Part shown: positions 9,905 through 22,094 of the stretch, piece by piece
How the letters are laid out: each line of letters begins with the position of its first letter
Position numbering within the stretch: the stretch's first letter is position 1
Source: Juglans regia
Taxonomy: Eukaryota; Streptophyta; Magnoliopsida; Fagales; Juglandaceae
Direction of reading: 5' to 3'
Length of the DNA stretch: 64,000 nucleotides
NCBI RefSeq assembly: GCF_001411555.2
Contig: NW_023361708.1
Coordinates: 1-64,000, forward strand
The notes under the pieces: generated by a model
What the model saw: the letters and a program-made list of their open reading frames with translations, nothing else
Database searches by the model: none
Told to the model about the DNA's origin: nothing
Position numbers and translations under genes: made by a program

Positions 9905-10784
9905 TGTTGCTCAGACGTCGCCTTTTTCAGCTTTGTGATCCTTCGGAAATTATCTTATAGCGCTGTAAGTATTTCTCCAAAGAATTCTCATGAATTTTAT
10001 GTATTTTTGCACTAACCCATTTTACTGTATTTTTTTGGCATGCCGGACTGAGTCCGAGGAGTACGGGGGTCGGATGGATTTGTAATTGGAGTTGTTGGTT
10101 TGATTGGATTGGATTGGTTATTGGTTATTGATGGATTTTGGATTGGTTGGTTCATGTGCATTTCATGCATGTTCATGTTTGTAAAGGAAAACTGGGTTTT
10201 CGTGTATTGCATTCATGTTCATGTGTTTATGAAAACTGGGTTTTCATGTGAATGATTTGTTGGGTGCGTGTGTATCATGAACCCCAAGCCGAGATGGGGT
10301 ATTATCTCGGTGGAGCTCCTCTGGTTACTCGGGAGCGGAATAAACTGAGTAACGTCCCCTGGATTGCCGCTGGGCGACAATGGGATCGGACGAGTGATTC
10401 GTGCCGACTCCGTGGTCCTTCTGCTGGCGGGGACTAGAGGATGTCTGGCCATGTACTCGCTGGGCGCGGAACTGGGCATCGATCGTTGTGTAGTGGATGT
10501 ACCCACGAACGTGTTGGGCGCGTAAGTGGGCATCGCTACAAAGCCAGGGTGTACGGATGACCCATAGGGGAGATCATGGTGCATACACTAAAAATGGACT
10601 ATTTTCTGGGAAAATAGCGTGTGTTGGATTTTTTGTAATTCATTTTCTGGGAAAATGTTTTACGGAGTATTTATTGGGCCAAATGAGATTTTTGGCGTGT
10701 GTTGGAAAATTATCATTTTCGGGGAAAATGATGTTTTGAGAAAAATGCATATTTCATCATATGCATGCATGTTAGTTGTATTAA

Positions 10785-10910
10785 ATGCATTTTATTCCTG
10801 AGATTATTTTTGGGTTATACTTACCTGCGGTACCATTCTGTGGTAACGCAGATTTTGATGCAGATGAGGAGGAGAGTGAGCCTAAAGAGACGGCTCCGCC
10901 CGAGGAGTGA
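10785..10910 (+). CDS. Small acidic open frame within 3' LTR A
   Basis: This 41-codon counterpart of 3629-3757 has the same start and the same APPEE-stop end, but one codon fewer in the Glu run. The first 27 codons differ only by a synonymous TTT/TTC change. Whether it is translated is unknown. Confidence 0.2.
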   Translation: MHFIPEIIFGLYLPAVPFCGNADFDADEEESEPKETAPPEE

Positions 10911-11189
10911 TCTGGGATCACTGTTTATTGTTATTTTATTTTACCCTTTGTATTTTTAGGACATGTGTTAACTTTATTTTGGATGACTGTATAACTGCTT
11001 TTAAATCTTTACTGATGTTTACTTGTATTTAAATTCTGGTACTTAGTTGACTAATCCGTTAATTTGGTATGCAGATTGCGCCTTTACAACGGCACTTGGG
11101 TTGGGATGTGTGTGGTAGTGTTGTCATCATCCGGCGTCGATTCCGTGTTTTTCTCTACATGGGGTCCGGTAGTGCTACTCGCATGGGTA

Positions 11190-14100
11190 AAACAGTCGTG
11201 CATTTCCGATTGTTCAATTCGATTCTCCGCCCGGATCACAGCAAAATCACCATTAGGAATGGTGGTTGGGACTTTCTACGGTGGTTGATTACAAATCTCA
11301 GCAAGTTAACGGAAAACTTCCACACGGGTTAATGATGCATGCATGGCAGTAAAAGCATGAATGCATAATCAAATCATAAGTAATCATAGCATAACTTGAC
11401 ATACAACATAACATAACTGGCATAACTTAAACTGAAACTGAAGCTTAGCATGAACGTGACTTGAAACATAACCTGGACTTGAAACATAACATGAACGTGA
11501 ACATGCATAATTTGAACTTGAACTTGAGCATGACATAACATAAATGTGAACTTGGAACATAACGTAAATGTGAACATAACATAACATGAACTTGGAACAT
11601 AACGTGAACGTGAACATAACATAACATGAACTTGAAACATATTCTTATCTCATGGGATTACCATGATTGCGTGAACGTAACATAACGTGAAACATGACTT
11701 GAACTTGGAATCTTATTCAATAGACTTAATCATTAACGTGACCATATGGGTGCTACACAGGTCCCCTTGAGCCGTATGTCCCTGCCGATTACCGCATCAC
11801 ATTACAGGTGTCTATACCAGCTGTGAGTGCGTTAATACGTACTCCACAGTTGTTGTGGCCCCACGTATTCTACGTGTCACAATTGCTGTGTCTCACGTAG
11901 TGTATGCTCCACAGTTGTTGTGGCTCCATACTTCATGCTCCACAGTTGTTGTGGCCCCATGACTTATTTATTTGTGCCACACTTGCTGTGGACACACGTA
12001 ACATAATATGTAGCACCATCGGCGTTAGTGCCTGGCGCGCTCCGGTGACCAGCTAATTAGGCCCCATTCGCAACCTGTTGATTGTACTTCGTCAACCCAG
12101 GGAATTTCACACCTATTTAGATACTCCAGCGTGAACAAAGGAGTTCCACTGGGATATTACCCCATCCTAGCGCTTAGAGTCGTGATTGATATGAATAACT
12201 TAACTGTTATACATGACATTTCGTAACGTGACGTAACATGAACGTGACATAAAAGACAGAAGTCCTAACGTAGCATAATGTGACATGAACTAAGACTACA
12301 GACATGACATACTTCGAGACATAAATGTAACAGAGAACATTTCATAACATGGCATACATGTAACATGCAACATTTCGTAACATGGCATACCATATAACAG
12401 ACAACATTTCTTAACGTGGCGTAACATGTGACAATGAATATTACATGACAAGAAATACATGTAACAGATGGCATACTTAACTTAACATGACATACTTTCA
12501 ATGTATAGCATGTATAGCAATACGTGACAGAATATCTTGTGTAACAGATGAATAATTCATGACAGAATAAATTCTGTGTAACAGATAAATATGTAATGAC
12601 TTGGCATGGCACATATGATAACATGCATATATACAATTTAGTTCCCTTACTTATCACACATACACATTAAATTGATAGTAAGTTAAAAGCTAACTTACCT
12701 CGATCTTCGTGCTTCGAGACAAAACTCAAGTGCGATAACGGGAAACTGAAAGTAGTGATTTCTAAAAATTAGAACTTGATCACTAACAATTAGGAATATG
12801 GAAAAATATCAACTTAGAGTAAAATTACCATTTTACCCTCTACATGTGGGAAAATGACCATTTTACCCCTAACTTAAGGATTTTGCATCATAACTTCAAA
12901 AATCACCAAAATTTACATACCTTATGTAATTCTTTCAAATCTCAAAACTCATGATTAAACCAAAATTTTTCTTCTACTACACTCATAACATATTCTTAAG
13001 AATAATCATGTTTTGAGTCATGAACAAAAGTCATCAAAATCACTAAAACCATACTTGAACTTTTTGGTTTCTCTTCTAAGTTCAAAACAGAATTTTGTTT
13101 CTAACTTGTTTTGATCAACCTCTTGATCCATGACTTATGAAGAAGTGATCTTCAAACCAAAACATCACATGGTTCAAAAAGGTGTCCTAAAACAGATCCA
13201 AGCTTCAAACTCAAGATCACATGGGTAAACATCAACCAAAACATAAATTTAGCCAAGAACATCATCACTTTGGCCTAACCGAATATCTCCTTCCATAAAA
13301 TTTCATATGTTCGAAACTAACATCAAATATCTTCAAAATAACATTCTAACATGTATATAAGATGCTTAGGATCTTCCAATAAAAATATCAAAGCCATTGG
13401 AATAAGATTAAACCATAAAAGATTTAAACTTTCTCAAAACAGAAACTGTTTTTCCTCTTCCAGTTTCTAAGTTTCTAGACCTAAGAAAATATTTCACCAA
13501 AACTTTTAATCATGCAACAAATACTCAACCAATAATCATATACACATGTTAACAGTACTCCATAAAAATTTCGGACCAAGATCTATTCATTAGCTTGGTC
13601 AAAAACTCCAAAATATAACACACTCTCCAGTTTATCGCCCAGAATGACCTTTCTGGGGTCTAAACAACTTTTTACCAATCAAATGATCTCCAAATGGAAC
13701 AAATAAGATATCCACGTAAACTAGACTCCAAAAGAAACAACTTTAATGAAGGAAACGTTGCGAGGAAACACTTACAAAAGCTTCGAAACAGGCATTCAAA
13801 AGAGGTACGAAAAACTGTCCGAGAGTGTCTTTTGTGTTCTATGAAGGAAAAGTGTAAAGGAGAGTTGCTTTTTCGTGGGAAGTGGACTGAAGAGCTTCTT
13901 ACACAAGCTATGTAAAGTGATAGGACTGAAGGAATGGTTGAGTGTTGGCCTTTTCTTCTCATAAAAATCAGACCAAGATCTTTTCTTAAGGTGGAGTGTA
14001 AGAGTGAATGAGTGAGGTGGCCCTTTAGCTATGTCTTTCAAGAACCTTCTAGGCTCTTCTTGTACAGATCTGGCCAGCCAAGTGGGGGTACAAAACTTAG

Positions 14101-15114
14101 CCATGAAGCAATCCTATGGTGACCAAATTCGTGGGCCTTAAAGGGCCTAAACCGAATGGGCCTAAAATTTGGGGTTTAAAGAGGGTTTGGGTTGCTATCA
14201 AGCCCAAATCCAATATCACTTGGCCCAATCAATTTTTCAAGGTTAACAAGGTTGGATAATGATGTTCTAACACAAATTTGAAGGATTAATAGCATGTGGA
14301 AGTGATTTAATCAAGTGATTAAACACAATGCTAGAAATCGGATTAGAAAATGTTTAGAGGCCAACTTTAGGGTTTTGGGGAAACCGTTTAGGGTTTCGAT
14401 TTCAACCATGCTTTTGGGCTTTCGATTGGATTCCCACCATTTAGAATTTCACTAGGATTGAAAACCTCTTTGATCTGGCACAATTTGGTTGAGCAGATGA
14501 AACAAAGTTTTGCTTAAGCGACATGATCTCACACCTTGATTCCTTCAAATCCAACAAACGTTCCTTATGGTGCCAAGTGTCTAAAATTATTCACTAAGTG
14601 TGGCTAAGATCTTGCCAAGTGTCCAAATAAAACTTCTCTAATCCAATTTGGACATTCCACACTGTGATTTCGAAACACTGCAATTGGTGCGCTTACCGAG
14701 GTTACTATTCACTTCGAAAAAGTGAATCATAAACTTAGTACTAAAAATTCTCAAATATTCATATTAACTTATAGTGAAAATATTTTACCGAAATTTAACC
14801 TCGAAGTGCCCCTAAAAATAATTTCACAATTTCCAACAGACGTTTCGTCCGGAATTATGAAAATAGGATATTGTGCCATAAAATCCTAAATAATCCACTG
14901 AGTGTAATGGCGTAGACCATAATGCATTCTGACACTTCTAACCACCTCAAATAAATAAAACTCATATTTCTAGCAGCATAGTGAGTGATAACACTGACTA
15001 TGTTGACAGACTAAAACCTATGCAATAGGTCGATTCGTAAAAACTTATGGGATTTTCACGAGATTCCTAAAGTCAATAGAAATTTCGCCAATGAATTTCT
15101 AGCGGGCTGTTACA
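11190..15114 (-). repeat. 3' LTR of element B, truncated
   Basis: Read on the minus strand it starts TGTAACAGCCCGC at 15114, right after the PPT, and parallels 22094-18000. About 400 bp of the 3' end are missing at the junction with element A. The segment 11205-11330 is noticeably more diverged than the rest. A 112-bp deletion relative to the other copies lies at TGTAA 12925-12929. The stem-loop array is at 11844-11991, and low-complexity AACATAACATGAACGTG-type sequence fills 11384-11700 and 12210-12480. Open frames in these parts (for example 11374-11640 and 12265-12657) are artefacts of that repetition. Confidence 0.9.
11844..11991 (-). repeat. Five-unit stem-loop array in LTR B (3' LTR)
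   Basis: Five short hairpins sit at about 30-bp spacing. On the minus strand the units are CCACA-gcaag-TGTGG, two CCACA-acaac-TGTGG, one weaker CACA-gcaat-TGTG, and a final CCACA-acaac-TGTGG. The array is exactly 148 bp in all four family-B LTRs of this window. Confidence 0.7.
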
Positions 15115-15126
15115 TCCTCCCCTCCT
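15115..15126 (-). other. Polypurine tract of element B
   Basis: On the minus strand AGGAGGGGAGGA precedes the LTR start at 15114. Upstream of it is the TTTCGAGGACGAAATC block, as in element A. Confidence 0.9.
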
Positions 15127-15914
15127 AAAAAAAAGATTTCGTCCTCGAAATCGACGTAAGTACAAACATAAAATACGCTCAAAAGAAAAAGTTGCTTACC
15201 AACTTATTGCCCATCACTGGATGCCTCATCACGCCCAAGGGGCAGGTCTCGTTCTTCTTGAAATAACGCCTCCTTCTCGTAGTCAACACTATTCTTATCT
15301 ATAACCATCACATGGTTATACAAAAAGACTATCACTATAACATTAAGGCATAACAATCCCAAAGATTACTGCCTAAACTTAATGACTTCTAGACTTTTTA
15401 GGTTACTGACTCCTTGCTTAAAAGAAATCACTATTCTCTTCACTATTCAATGAATTATCCACAACGTGTATATATATCTACCATTCTTAACTCTTTCTCT
15501 CTCAAATCATATCAATTTGTACTGGAGTCCTTCCACAAGGTAGGTCAAATCGTACCAGCATACTCTCTAAATCTAAAACTTCAAGTATTCATGCAGTTCA
15601 ATTTGGAAGAATTTAAAATCCATACACAACTGAATTCACATTCTCTATTTCCTCAAGGAATTATATCTGCCTAGGACTAGCTTACTCCTTCATAATCACC
15701 ACGAATCGTTCCTCCTCCTAGGTGGTACCTTGATAAACGATCAGCTATTAACCTCAACTCAAGAGTTTCTCTCTTATGATTAACATAGCTCTTCTATCCA
15801 TCATGAGTTGCCTCTTATTCTGACTCTAATCCAAAGAATTTGTTCTTACTGCTCACGTAAATCCTTAAGACAAGCTTTTACTCCCCATATAAAAGTCTCC
15901 AATATAAGGGCAAT
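15127..15914 (-). other. Element B interior, no coding recognised
   Basis: Between the PPT and the degenerate protease region I find only short broken frames and no RT, RNase H, integrase or chromodomain motif in any frame. It may be decayed pol-linker sequence or captured DNA. Confidence 0.5.
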
Positions 15915-16410
15915 CTAGGTTTCCACAAACACGGTGCTTCGCCAGAAACCATTTATTCGCGATTGGATAAAACTATTATCATAAGTGAATCCTACTAAGG
16001 CCAAAGCTTCTCCCACACACTGTACTCTTCCGAACACAAATTTCATTGTAACCTTCGAATCAAAACAAACTCCAAATACTTGGGATACTAATTCATCAAC
16101 CTTGAATATCCTTCCTCGTACTACTAAAAGGTATTCCATATCTACACTGGTATGAATAGAAATACTCTTAATGAAAAATGTTACTCTTACCACCTGGTAA
16201 CAATTCAGAGTACGAACTAAACGTACAATACCACAATCACTAAAAATAGGGCCTCGCTTGAATCAAACTGCGTACAAGTTATAAACCTCAATGATTTAAT
16301 TTACCCAAAGTATCAATAATGCACTAGTACCATCAATTGTAATCTAATCAACCTTAGATAAGCTTAACAATATAGAGGTCTTAGAAAAAATACCAGTGAC
16401 GGCGCCAACT
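15915..16410 (-). pseudogene. Degenerate protease/linker region of element B
   Basis: Reading the minus strand from the end of gag, an ACTG/GTATT junction (16394/16393) follows a VTG codon run, as at the gag/protease junction of element A. After 126 nt comes a TGT-ACG-CAG-TTT-GAT-TCA string that aligns with the CTLFDS protease motif of element A, with the following glycine and alanine lost. The 92-codon open frame at 16193-15915 has no domain I can name. The comparable distance in element A is 122 nt, which includes its intron-like insert. Confidence 0.5.
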
Positions 16411-16463
16411 CCTTTAGTTCCTGGGGCGTCAGCATCTGCGTCTCTAGAAGTACCTGCATACAC

Positions 16464-17476
16464 TTAAGCTAGTACTGGAGGTCGTGGCATTGGTTTGGAA
16501 TCTCCAATGGGAACAGTTCCATTTCTCCGGCCTCTTTTGGGACAATTTCTGATGAAGTGGTCAGGTTGGCCACATCTAAAACAGAGTCCAAAGGTAAGTT
16601 TGCACTTGCCTCCATGGTTCTTTCCTGACATCCCACATATTGGGTACGTGGTTAGTATTGAGGTTCCAGTCTCGATGCCTTTTCCCTTATCTGGTCCAGT
16701 AGATATCTTCTTCATTTCTAGATTTTCTTCAGTAGCAGACAATGAAGTTCTCTTTCGCTCGGTATTGATCTGGATAGCTAGACCTCTCTGCTCAGCCTCT
16801 GCTATCGCGGCCACGTTTACCAACTCTTGTTAATTCTTTATTCTTAGGCAAGCTACTTGGCTATGGATCCATGGCTGAAGTCCAGCTTGAAACTTTCGTG
16901 CCTGCATCCTTTGAGTAGAAATCAAGTGTGGTGCAAACCTTCCTAACACCATAAACTTAGCAGCGTACTGCTCTACGGTCAAACTACCTTGAGTTAAAGT
17001 CACGAACTCCTGCGCCTTTAGCTGTTTGATAGAATCTGGGAAGAATCCGTTGTCAACTCTTCCTTAAATCTCTCCCAAGACAATGCATCCAAACTTCCTA
17101 GTTCCCTAACTAGAAGTTGCCTTTGTGTATCCCACCATATTCCAGCTTCTCCTTAGAATAGGTATACAACATATAGAACCTTTTGGTCCTCAGTACATCC
17201 ACAGATCTCGTCTGTCCTTTTGAGATCCATAATCCATTTCTCGGCTTTTAGTGGCTCTTCATTACCAGAAAAGTTTGGATAACGATGGATCAAGAACTTC
17301 TCACACAGACAATCCCTGACTTCGAGTCTGGGTACATGTGCTTGCTGATGTTGCTGTTGTCTAAGCATGTCAGTCAGCAAACGTACGGCTTCAGCTAATC
17401 CTCCATCCATCGGGGGATTCTGATTATCCTAATTTGTAACTCCCTCAGGGTTTTGAGGTATCCTACCTCGAGTCAT
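16464..17476 (-). pseudogene. gag: Degenerate gag of element B
   Basis: Translation from ATG 17476 (MTRGRIPQNPEG) meets a TAG after 15 codons. Past it the frame resumes (MDGGLAEAVRLLTDMLRQQQ) with a Gag N-terminal region (FLIHRYPNFSGNEEPLKAEKWIMDL and CGCTEDQKVLYVVY). The middle part is frameshifted. The C-terminal part (16823-16464) carries a cysteine motif (CGMSGKNHGGKC) and a CCHC knuckle, CFRCGQPDHFIRNC. This two-motif layout and the EICGCTE sequence match Gag of element A, so A and B belong to the same broad lineage. No functional product is expected from this copy. Confidence 0.8.
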
Positions 17477-17626
17477 GTCACTTCCTAAATCACACGAGTA
17501 CACGTGTTACAGCCACATACTATCTCTTATACTTCAAGAAATTCAAGCCTAGTAAAGACTAAAATTTCAAGCCTAATATTTGGTGCATTTCCTAAGGACA
17601 TGTGGATTTAAACCCAGAGACGTATT

Positions 17627-17638
17627 GCTCTGATACCA
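17627..17638 (-). other. Primer-binding site of element B
   Basis: TGGTATCAGAGC on the minus strand lies three bases inside the 5' LTR end (17642). It is complementary to initiator-tRNA-Met. Confidence 0.92.
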
Positions 17639-17641
17639 CCC

Positions 17642-20600
17642 TGTGACGCCCCCAAATTCCGCTTGGGATCGGACGGACATTTGAAGCGTCGAGACATGCA
17701 ACACAAGGTTACCTGCCCCCGTTCATGACATATAAGATGCAATATTCCTAACATGCATCTAGCATTATGCAATATTCGCAGCGGATAATTTTTCTTTTTA
17801 GCAAATACTATGCACCAAACCGAAATATCCCAAATACTTAAAACATACTTCATACATAATGACATACTAAACAACTGAGATCACAATATTAATCCATATG
17901 ATTGTGATCAAAAGAGTGATGGAGATTGAACTCTACAAATACAAGTAGTAATCTGAGGTAACTACTGTATTAACACCTACATCGCATCGTCGCTTAGTCG
18001 ACCATTTCCAGTTGGTCGATTCCCGATTCTCCTTCAGATCCTGTAACAAAATCTACCATTCGGGGGGAATGGTAGTTGGGACTACCACAGTGAGATTTGA
18101 TTACAAATCTCAGCAAGTTAACAAGAAACTTCCACACAGGTTAATGATGCATGCATGGCAGTAAAAGCATGAATGCATAATCAAATCTTAAGTAATCATA
18201 GCATAACTTGACATACAACATAACATAACTGGCATAATTTAAACTAAAACTGAAGCTTAGCATGAACGTGACTTGAAACATAACATGGACTTGAAACATA
18301 GCATGAACGTGAACTTGGAACATAACATGGACTTGAAACATAGCATGAACTTGAACATGCATAATTTGAACTTGAACTTGAGCATGACATAACATAAATG
18401 TGAACTTAGAACATAACGTAAACGTGAACATAACATAACATGAACTTGGAACATAACGTGAACGTGAATATAACATAACATGAACTTGAAACATATTCTT
18501 GTCTCATGGGATTACCATGATTGCGTGAACGTAAACTTGAACATAACATAACGTGAAACATGACTTGAACTTGGAATCTTATTCAATAGACTTAATCATT
18601 AAAGTGACCATATGGGTGCTACACAGGTCCCCTTGAGCCGTGTGTCCCTACCGATTACCGCATCACATCACAGGTGTCTATACCAGCTGTGAGTGCGTTA
18701 ATACGTACTCCACAGTTGTTGTGGCCCCACGTATTCTACGTGTCACAATTGCTGTGTCTCACGTAGTGTATGCTCCACAGTTGTTGTGGCCCCATACTTC
18801 ATGCTCCACAGTTGTTGTGGCCCCATGACTTATCTGTTTGTGCCACACTTGCTGTGGACACACATAACATAATGTGTGGCACCATCGGCGTTAGTGCCTG
18901 GCGCGCTCCGGTGACCAGCTAATTAGGCCCCATTCGCAACCTGTTGACTGTACTTCGTCAACCCAGGGAATTTCACACCTATTTAGACACTCCAGCGTGA
19001 ACAAAGGAGTTCCACTAGGATATTACCCCATCCTAGCGCTTAGGGTCGTGATTGACATGAATGACTTAACTGGCAGACATGACATTTCGTAACGTGACGT
19101 AACATGAACGTGACATAAAAGACAGAAATCTTGACGTAACATAACGTGACATGAACGTAGGATGACAGACATGACATACTTCGAGACATAAATGTAACAG
19201 AGAACATTTCATAACATGTCATACATGTAACATGCAACATTTCGTAACATGGCATACCATATAACAGACAACATTTCTTAACGTGGCGTAACATGTGACA
19301 ATGAATATTACATGACAAGAAATACATGTAACAGATGGCATACTTAACTTAACATGACATACTTGCAATGTATAGCATGTATAGCAATACGTGACAGAAT
19401 ATCTTGTGTAACAGATGAATAATTCATGACAGAATAAATTCTGTGTAACAGATAAATATGTAATGACTTGGCATGGCACATATGATAACATGCATACATA
19501 CAATTTAGTTCCCTTACTTATCACACATACACATTAAATTGATAGTAAGTTAAAAGCTAACTTACCTCGATCTTCGCGCTTCGAGACAAAACTCAAGTGC
19601 GATCACGAGAAACTGAAAGTAGTGATTTCTAAAAATTAGAATTTAATCACTAACAAATTAGGAATATGGAAAAATATCAACTTAGAGTAAAATTACCATT
19701 TTACCCTCTACATGTGAGAAAATGACCATTTTACCCCTAACTTAAGGATTTTGCATCATAACTTCAAAAATCACCAAAATTTACATACCATATGTAAATT
19801 TTGTCCTAAATTCAAATATCAATTCATAAAAATTTAAAACTAAACACAACCATCAAAACTCTATATGGCCGAAACTTACAAAGGCTATTTCCTTTGCTTT
19901 TTGTTGTAATTCTTTCAAATCTCAAAACTCATGATTAAACCAAAATTTTTCTTCTACTACACTCATAACATATTCTTAAGAATAATCATGTTTTTAATCA
20001 TGAACAAAAGTCATCAAAATCACTAAAACCATACTTGAACTTTTTGGTTTCTCTTCTAAGTTCAAAACAGAATTTTGTTTCTAACTTGTTTTGATCAACC
20101 TCTTGATCCATGACTTATGAAGAAGTGATCTTCAAACCAAAACATCACATGGTTCAAAAAGGTGTCCTAAAACAGATCCAAGCTTCAAACTCAAGATCAC
20201 ATGGGTAAACATCAACCAAAACATAAATTTAGCCAAGAACATCATCACTTTGGCCTAACCGAATATCTCCTTCCATAAAATTTCATATGTTCGAAACTAA
20301 CATCAAATATCTTCAAAATAACATTCTAACATGTATATAAGATGCTTAGGATCTTCCAATAAAAATATCAAAGCCATTGGAATAAGATTAAACCATAAAA
20401 GATTTAAACTTTCTCAAAACAGAAACTGTTTTTCCTCTTCCAGTTTCTAAGTTTCTAGACCTAAGAAAATATTTCACCAAAACTTTTAATCATGCAACAA
20501 ATCCTCAACCAATAATCATATACACATGTTAACAGTACTCCATAAAAATTTCGGACCAAGATCTATTCATTAGCTTGGTCAAAAACTCCAAAATATAACA

Positions 20601-22094
20601 CACTCTCCAGTTTATCGCCCAGAATGACCTTTCTGGGGTCTAAACAACTTTTTACCAATCAAATGATCTCCAAATGGAACAAATAAGATATCCACGTAAA
20701 CTAGACTCCAAAAGCAACAACTTTAATGAAGGAAACGTTGCGAGGAAACACTTACAAAAGCTTCGAAACAGGCATTCAAAAGAGGTACGAAAAACTGTCC
20801 GAGAGTGTCTTTTGTGTTCTATGAAGGAAAAGTGTAAAGGAGAGTTGCTTTTTCGTGGGAAGTGGACTGAAGAGCTTCTTACACAAGCTATGGGAAGTGA
20901 TATGACTGAAGGAATGGTTGAGTGTTGGCCTTTTCTTCTCATAAAAATCAGACCAAGATCTTTTCTCAAGGTGGAGTGTGAGAGTGAAAGAGTGAGGTGG
21001 CCCTTTTGCTTTGTCTTTCAAGAACCTTCTAGGCTCTTCTTGTACAGATCTGGCCAGCCAAGTGGGGGTACAAAACTTAGCCATGAAGCAATCCTATGGT
21101 GACCAAATTCGTGGGCCTTAATGGGCCTAAACCGAATGGGCCTAAAATTTGGGGTTTAAAGAGGGTTTGGGTTGCTATCAAGCCCAAATCCAATATCACT
21201 TGGCCCAATCAATTTTTCAAGGTTAACAAGGTTGGATAATGATATTCTAACACAAATTTGAAGGATTAATAGCATGTGGAAGTGATTTAATCAAGTGATT
21301 AAACACAATGCTAGAAATCGGATTAGAAAATATTTAGAGGCCAACTTTAGGGTTTTGGGGAAACCGTTTAGGGTTTCGATTTCAACCATGCTTTTGGGCT
21401 TTCGATTGGATTCCCACCATTTAGAATTTCACTATGATTGAAAACCTCTTTGATCTGGCACAATTTGGTTGAGCAGATGAAACAAAGTTTTGCTTAAGCG
21501 ACATGATCTCACACCTTCATTCCTTCAAATCCAACAAACGTTCCTTATGGTGCCAAGTGTCTAAAATTATTCACTAAGTGTGGCTAAGATCTTGCCAAGT
21601 GTCCAAATAAAACTTCTCTAATCCAATTTGGACATTCCACACTGTGATTTCGAAACACTGCAATTGGTGCGCTTACCGAGGTTACTATTCACTTCGAAAA
21701 AGTGAATCATAAACTTAGTACTAAAAATTCTCAAATATTCATATTAACTTATAGTGAAAATATTTTACCGAAATTTAACCTCGAAGTGCCCCTAAAAATA
21801 ATTTCACAATTTCCAACAGACGTTTCGTCCGGAATTATGAAAATAGGATATTGTGCCATAAAATCCTAAATAATCCACTGAGTGTAATGGCGTAGACCAT
21901 AATGCATTCTGACACTTCTAACCACCTCAAATAAATAAAACTCATATTTCTAGCAGCATAGTGAGTGATAACACTGACTATGTTGACAGACTAAAACCTA
22001 TGCAATAGGTCGATTCGTAAAAACTTATGGGATTTTCACGAGATTCCTAAAGTCAATAGAAATTTTGCCAATGAATTTCTAGCGGGCTGTTACA
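17642..22094 (-). repeat. 5' LTR of element B
   Basis: On the minus strand it runs from TGTAACAGCCCGC (22094) to GGGGGCGTCACA (17642), 4453 bp. It is complete and includes the 112-bp segment missing from the 3' LTR (between the TGTAA repeats at 19793 and 19905), the stem-loop array (18710-18857) and low-complexity repeats (18190-18560 and 19070-19330). It carries a 102-codon frame (21084-20776) also open in the other three copies, which I do not regard as a gene. It adjoins a family-C LTR at 22095. Confidence 0.92.
18710..18857 (-). repeat. Five-unit stem-loop array in LTR B (5' LTR)
   Basis: This 148-bp array has five CCACA-N5-TGTGG type hairpins and is nearly identical to 11844-11991. Confidence 0.7.

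Larger units (their letters stand above)
1822..11183 (+). mobile_element. Ty3/gypsy chromovirus A (Tekay-like), near full length
   Basis: The order is 5' LTR, PBS, gag, protease, RT, RNase H, integrase, chromodomain, PPT, 3' LTR, all on the plus strand and about 9.36 kb. The C-terminal chromodomain and the domain order place it in the chromoviruses; Tekay/Del is the best clade guess from the protein style. Coding frame 2 runs from 4316 to 8875, broken only by the intron-like insert 5409-5492 and a TGA at 6827. No matching target-site duplication is visible (ATTTT on the left, no equivalent on the right). The two flanks are family-B LTR pieces in opposite orientation, so the locus looks rearranged after insertion. 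The exact right end is uncertain by about 10 bases. Confidence 0.92.
8987..11183 (+). repeat. 3' LTR of element A
   Basis: It begins TGTAACACCCCG directly after the PPT and aligns along its length with 1822-4036. Divergence is uneven. The first 1.2 kb has many substitutions and indels, 10219-10801 matches 3063-3645 exactly, and the last 130 bp is again quite different. The expected terminal CCACA is not preserved; the end is placed at GCA 11183 by alignment, plus or minus 10 bases. It contains copies of the hairpin (9882-9904) and of the small acidic frame. Confidence 0.88.
11190..22094 (-). mobile_element. Element B: giant-LTR, gag-only gypsy-type retrotransposon
   Basis: On the minus strand the order is 5' LTR (22094-17642), PBS (17638-17627), degenerate gag (17476-16464), degenerate protease region, non-coding interior, PPT (15126-15115) and 3' LTR (15114 to about 11190). 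The LTRs are about 4.4 kb each while the interior is only about 2.5 kb, with no recognisable RT, RNase H or integrase. This matches the TR-GAG/LARD type of non-autonomous element. The 3' LTR has lost its last 400 or so bases where it meets element A, so no target-site duplication can be tested. The LTRs are very similar to each other, so insertion was fairly recent. Confidence 0.85.

Noticed and set aside
11374..11640. Met/Phe/Val/Cys-rich frames in family-B LTRs (also 18141-18494, 38191-38480, 54152-54469, 12265-12657, 53189-53673)
   Set aside because: They are translations of low-complexity tandem words and shift frame with unit number.
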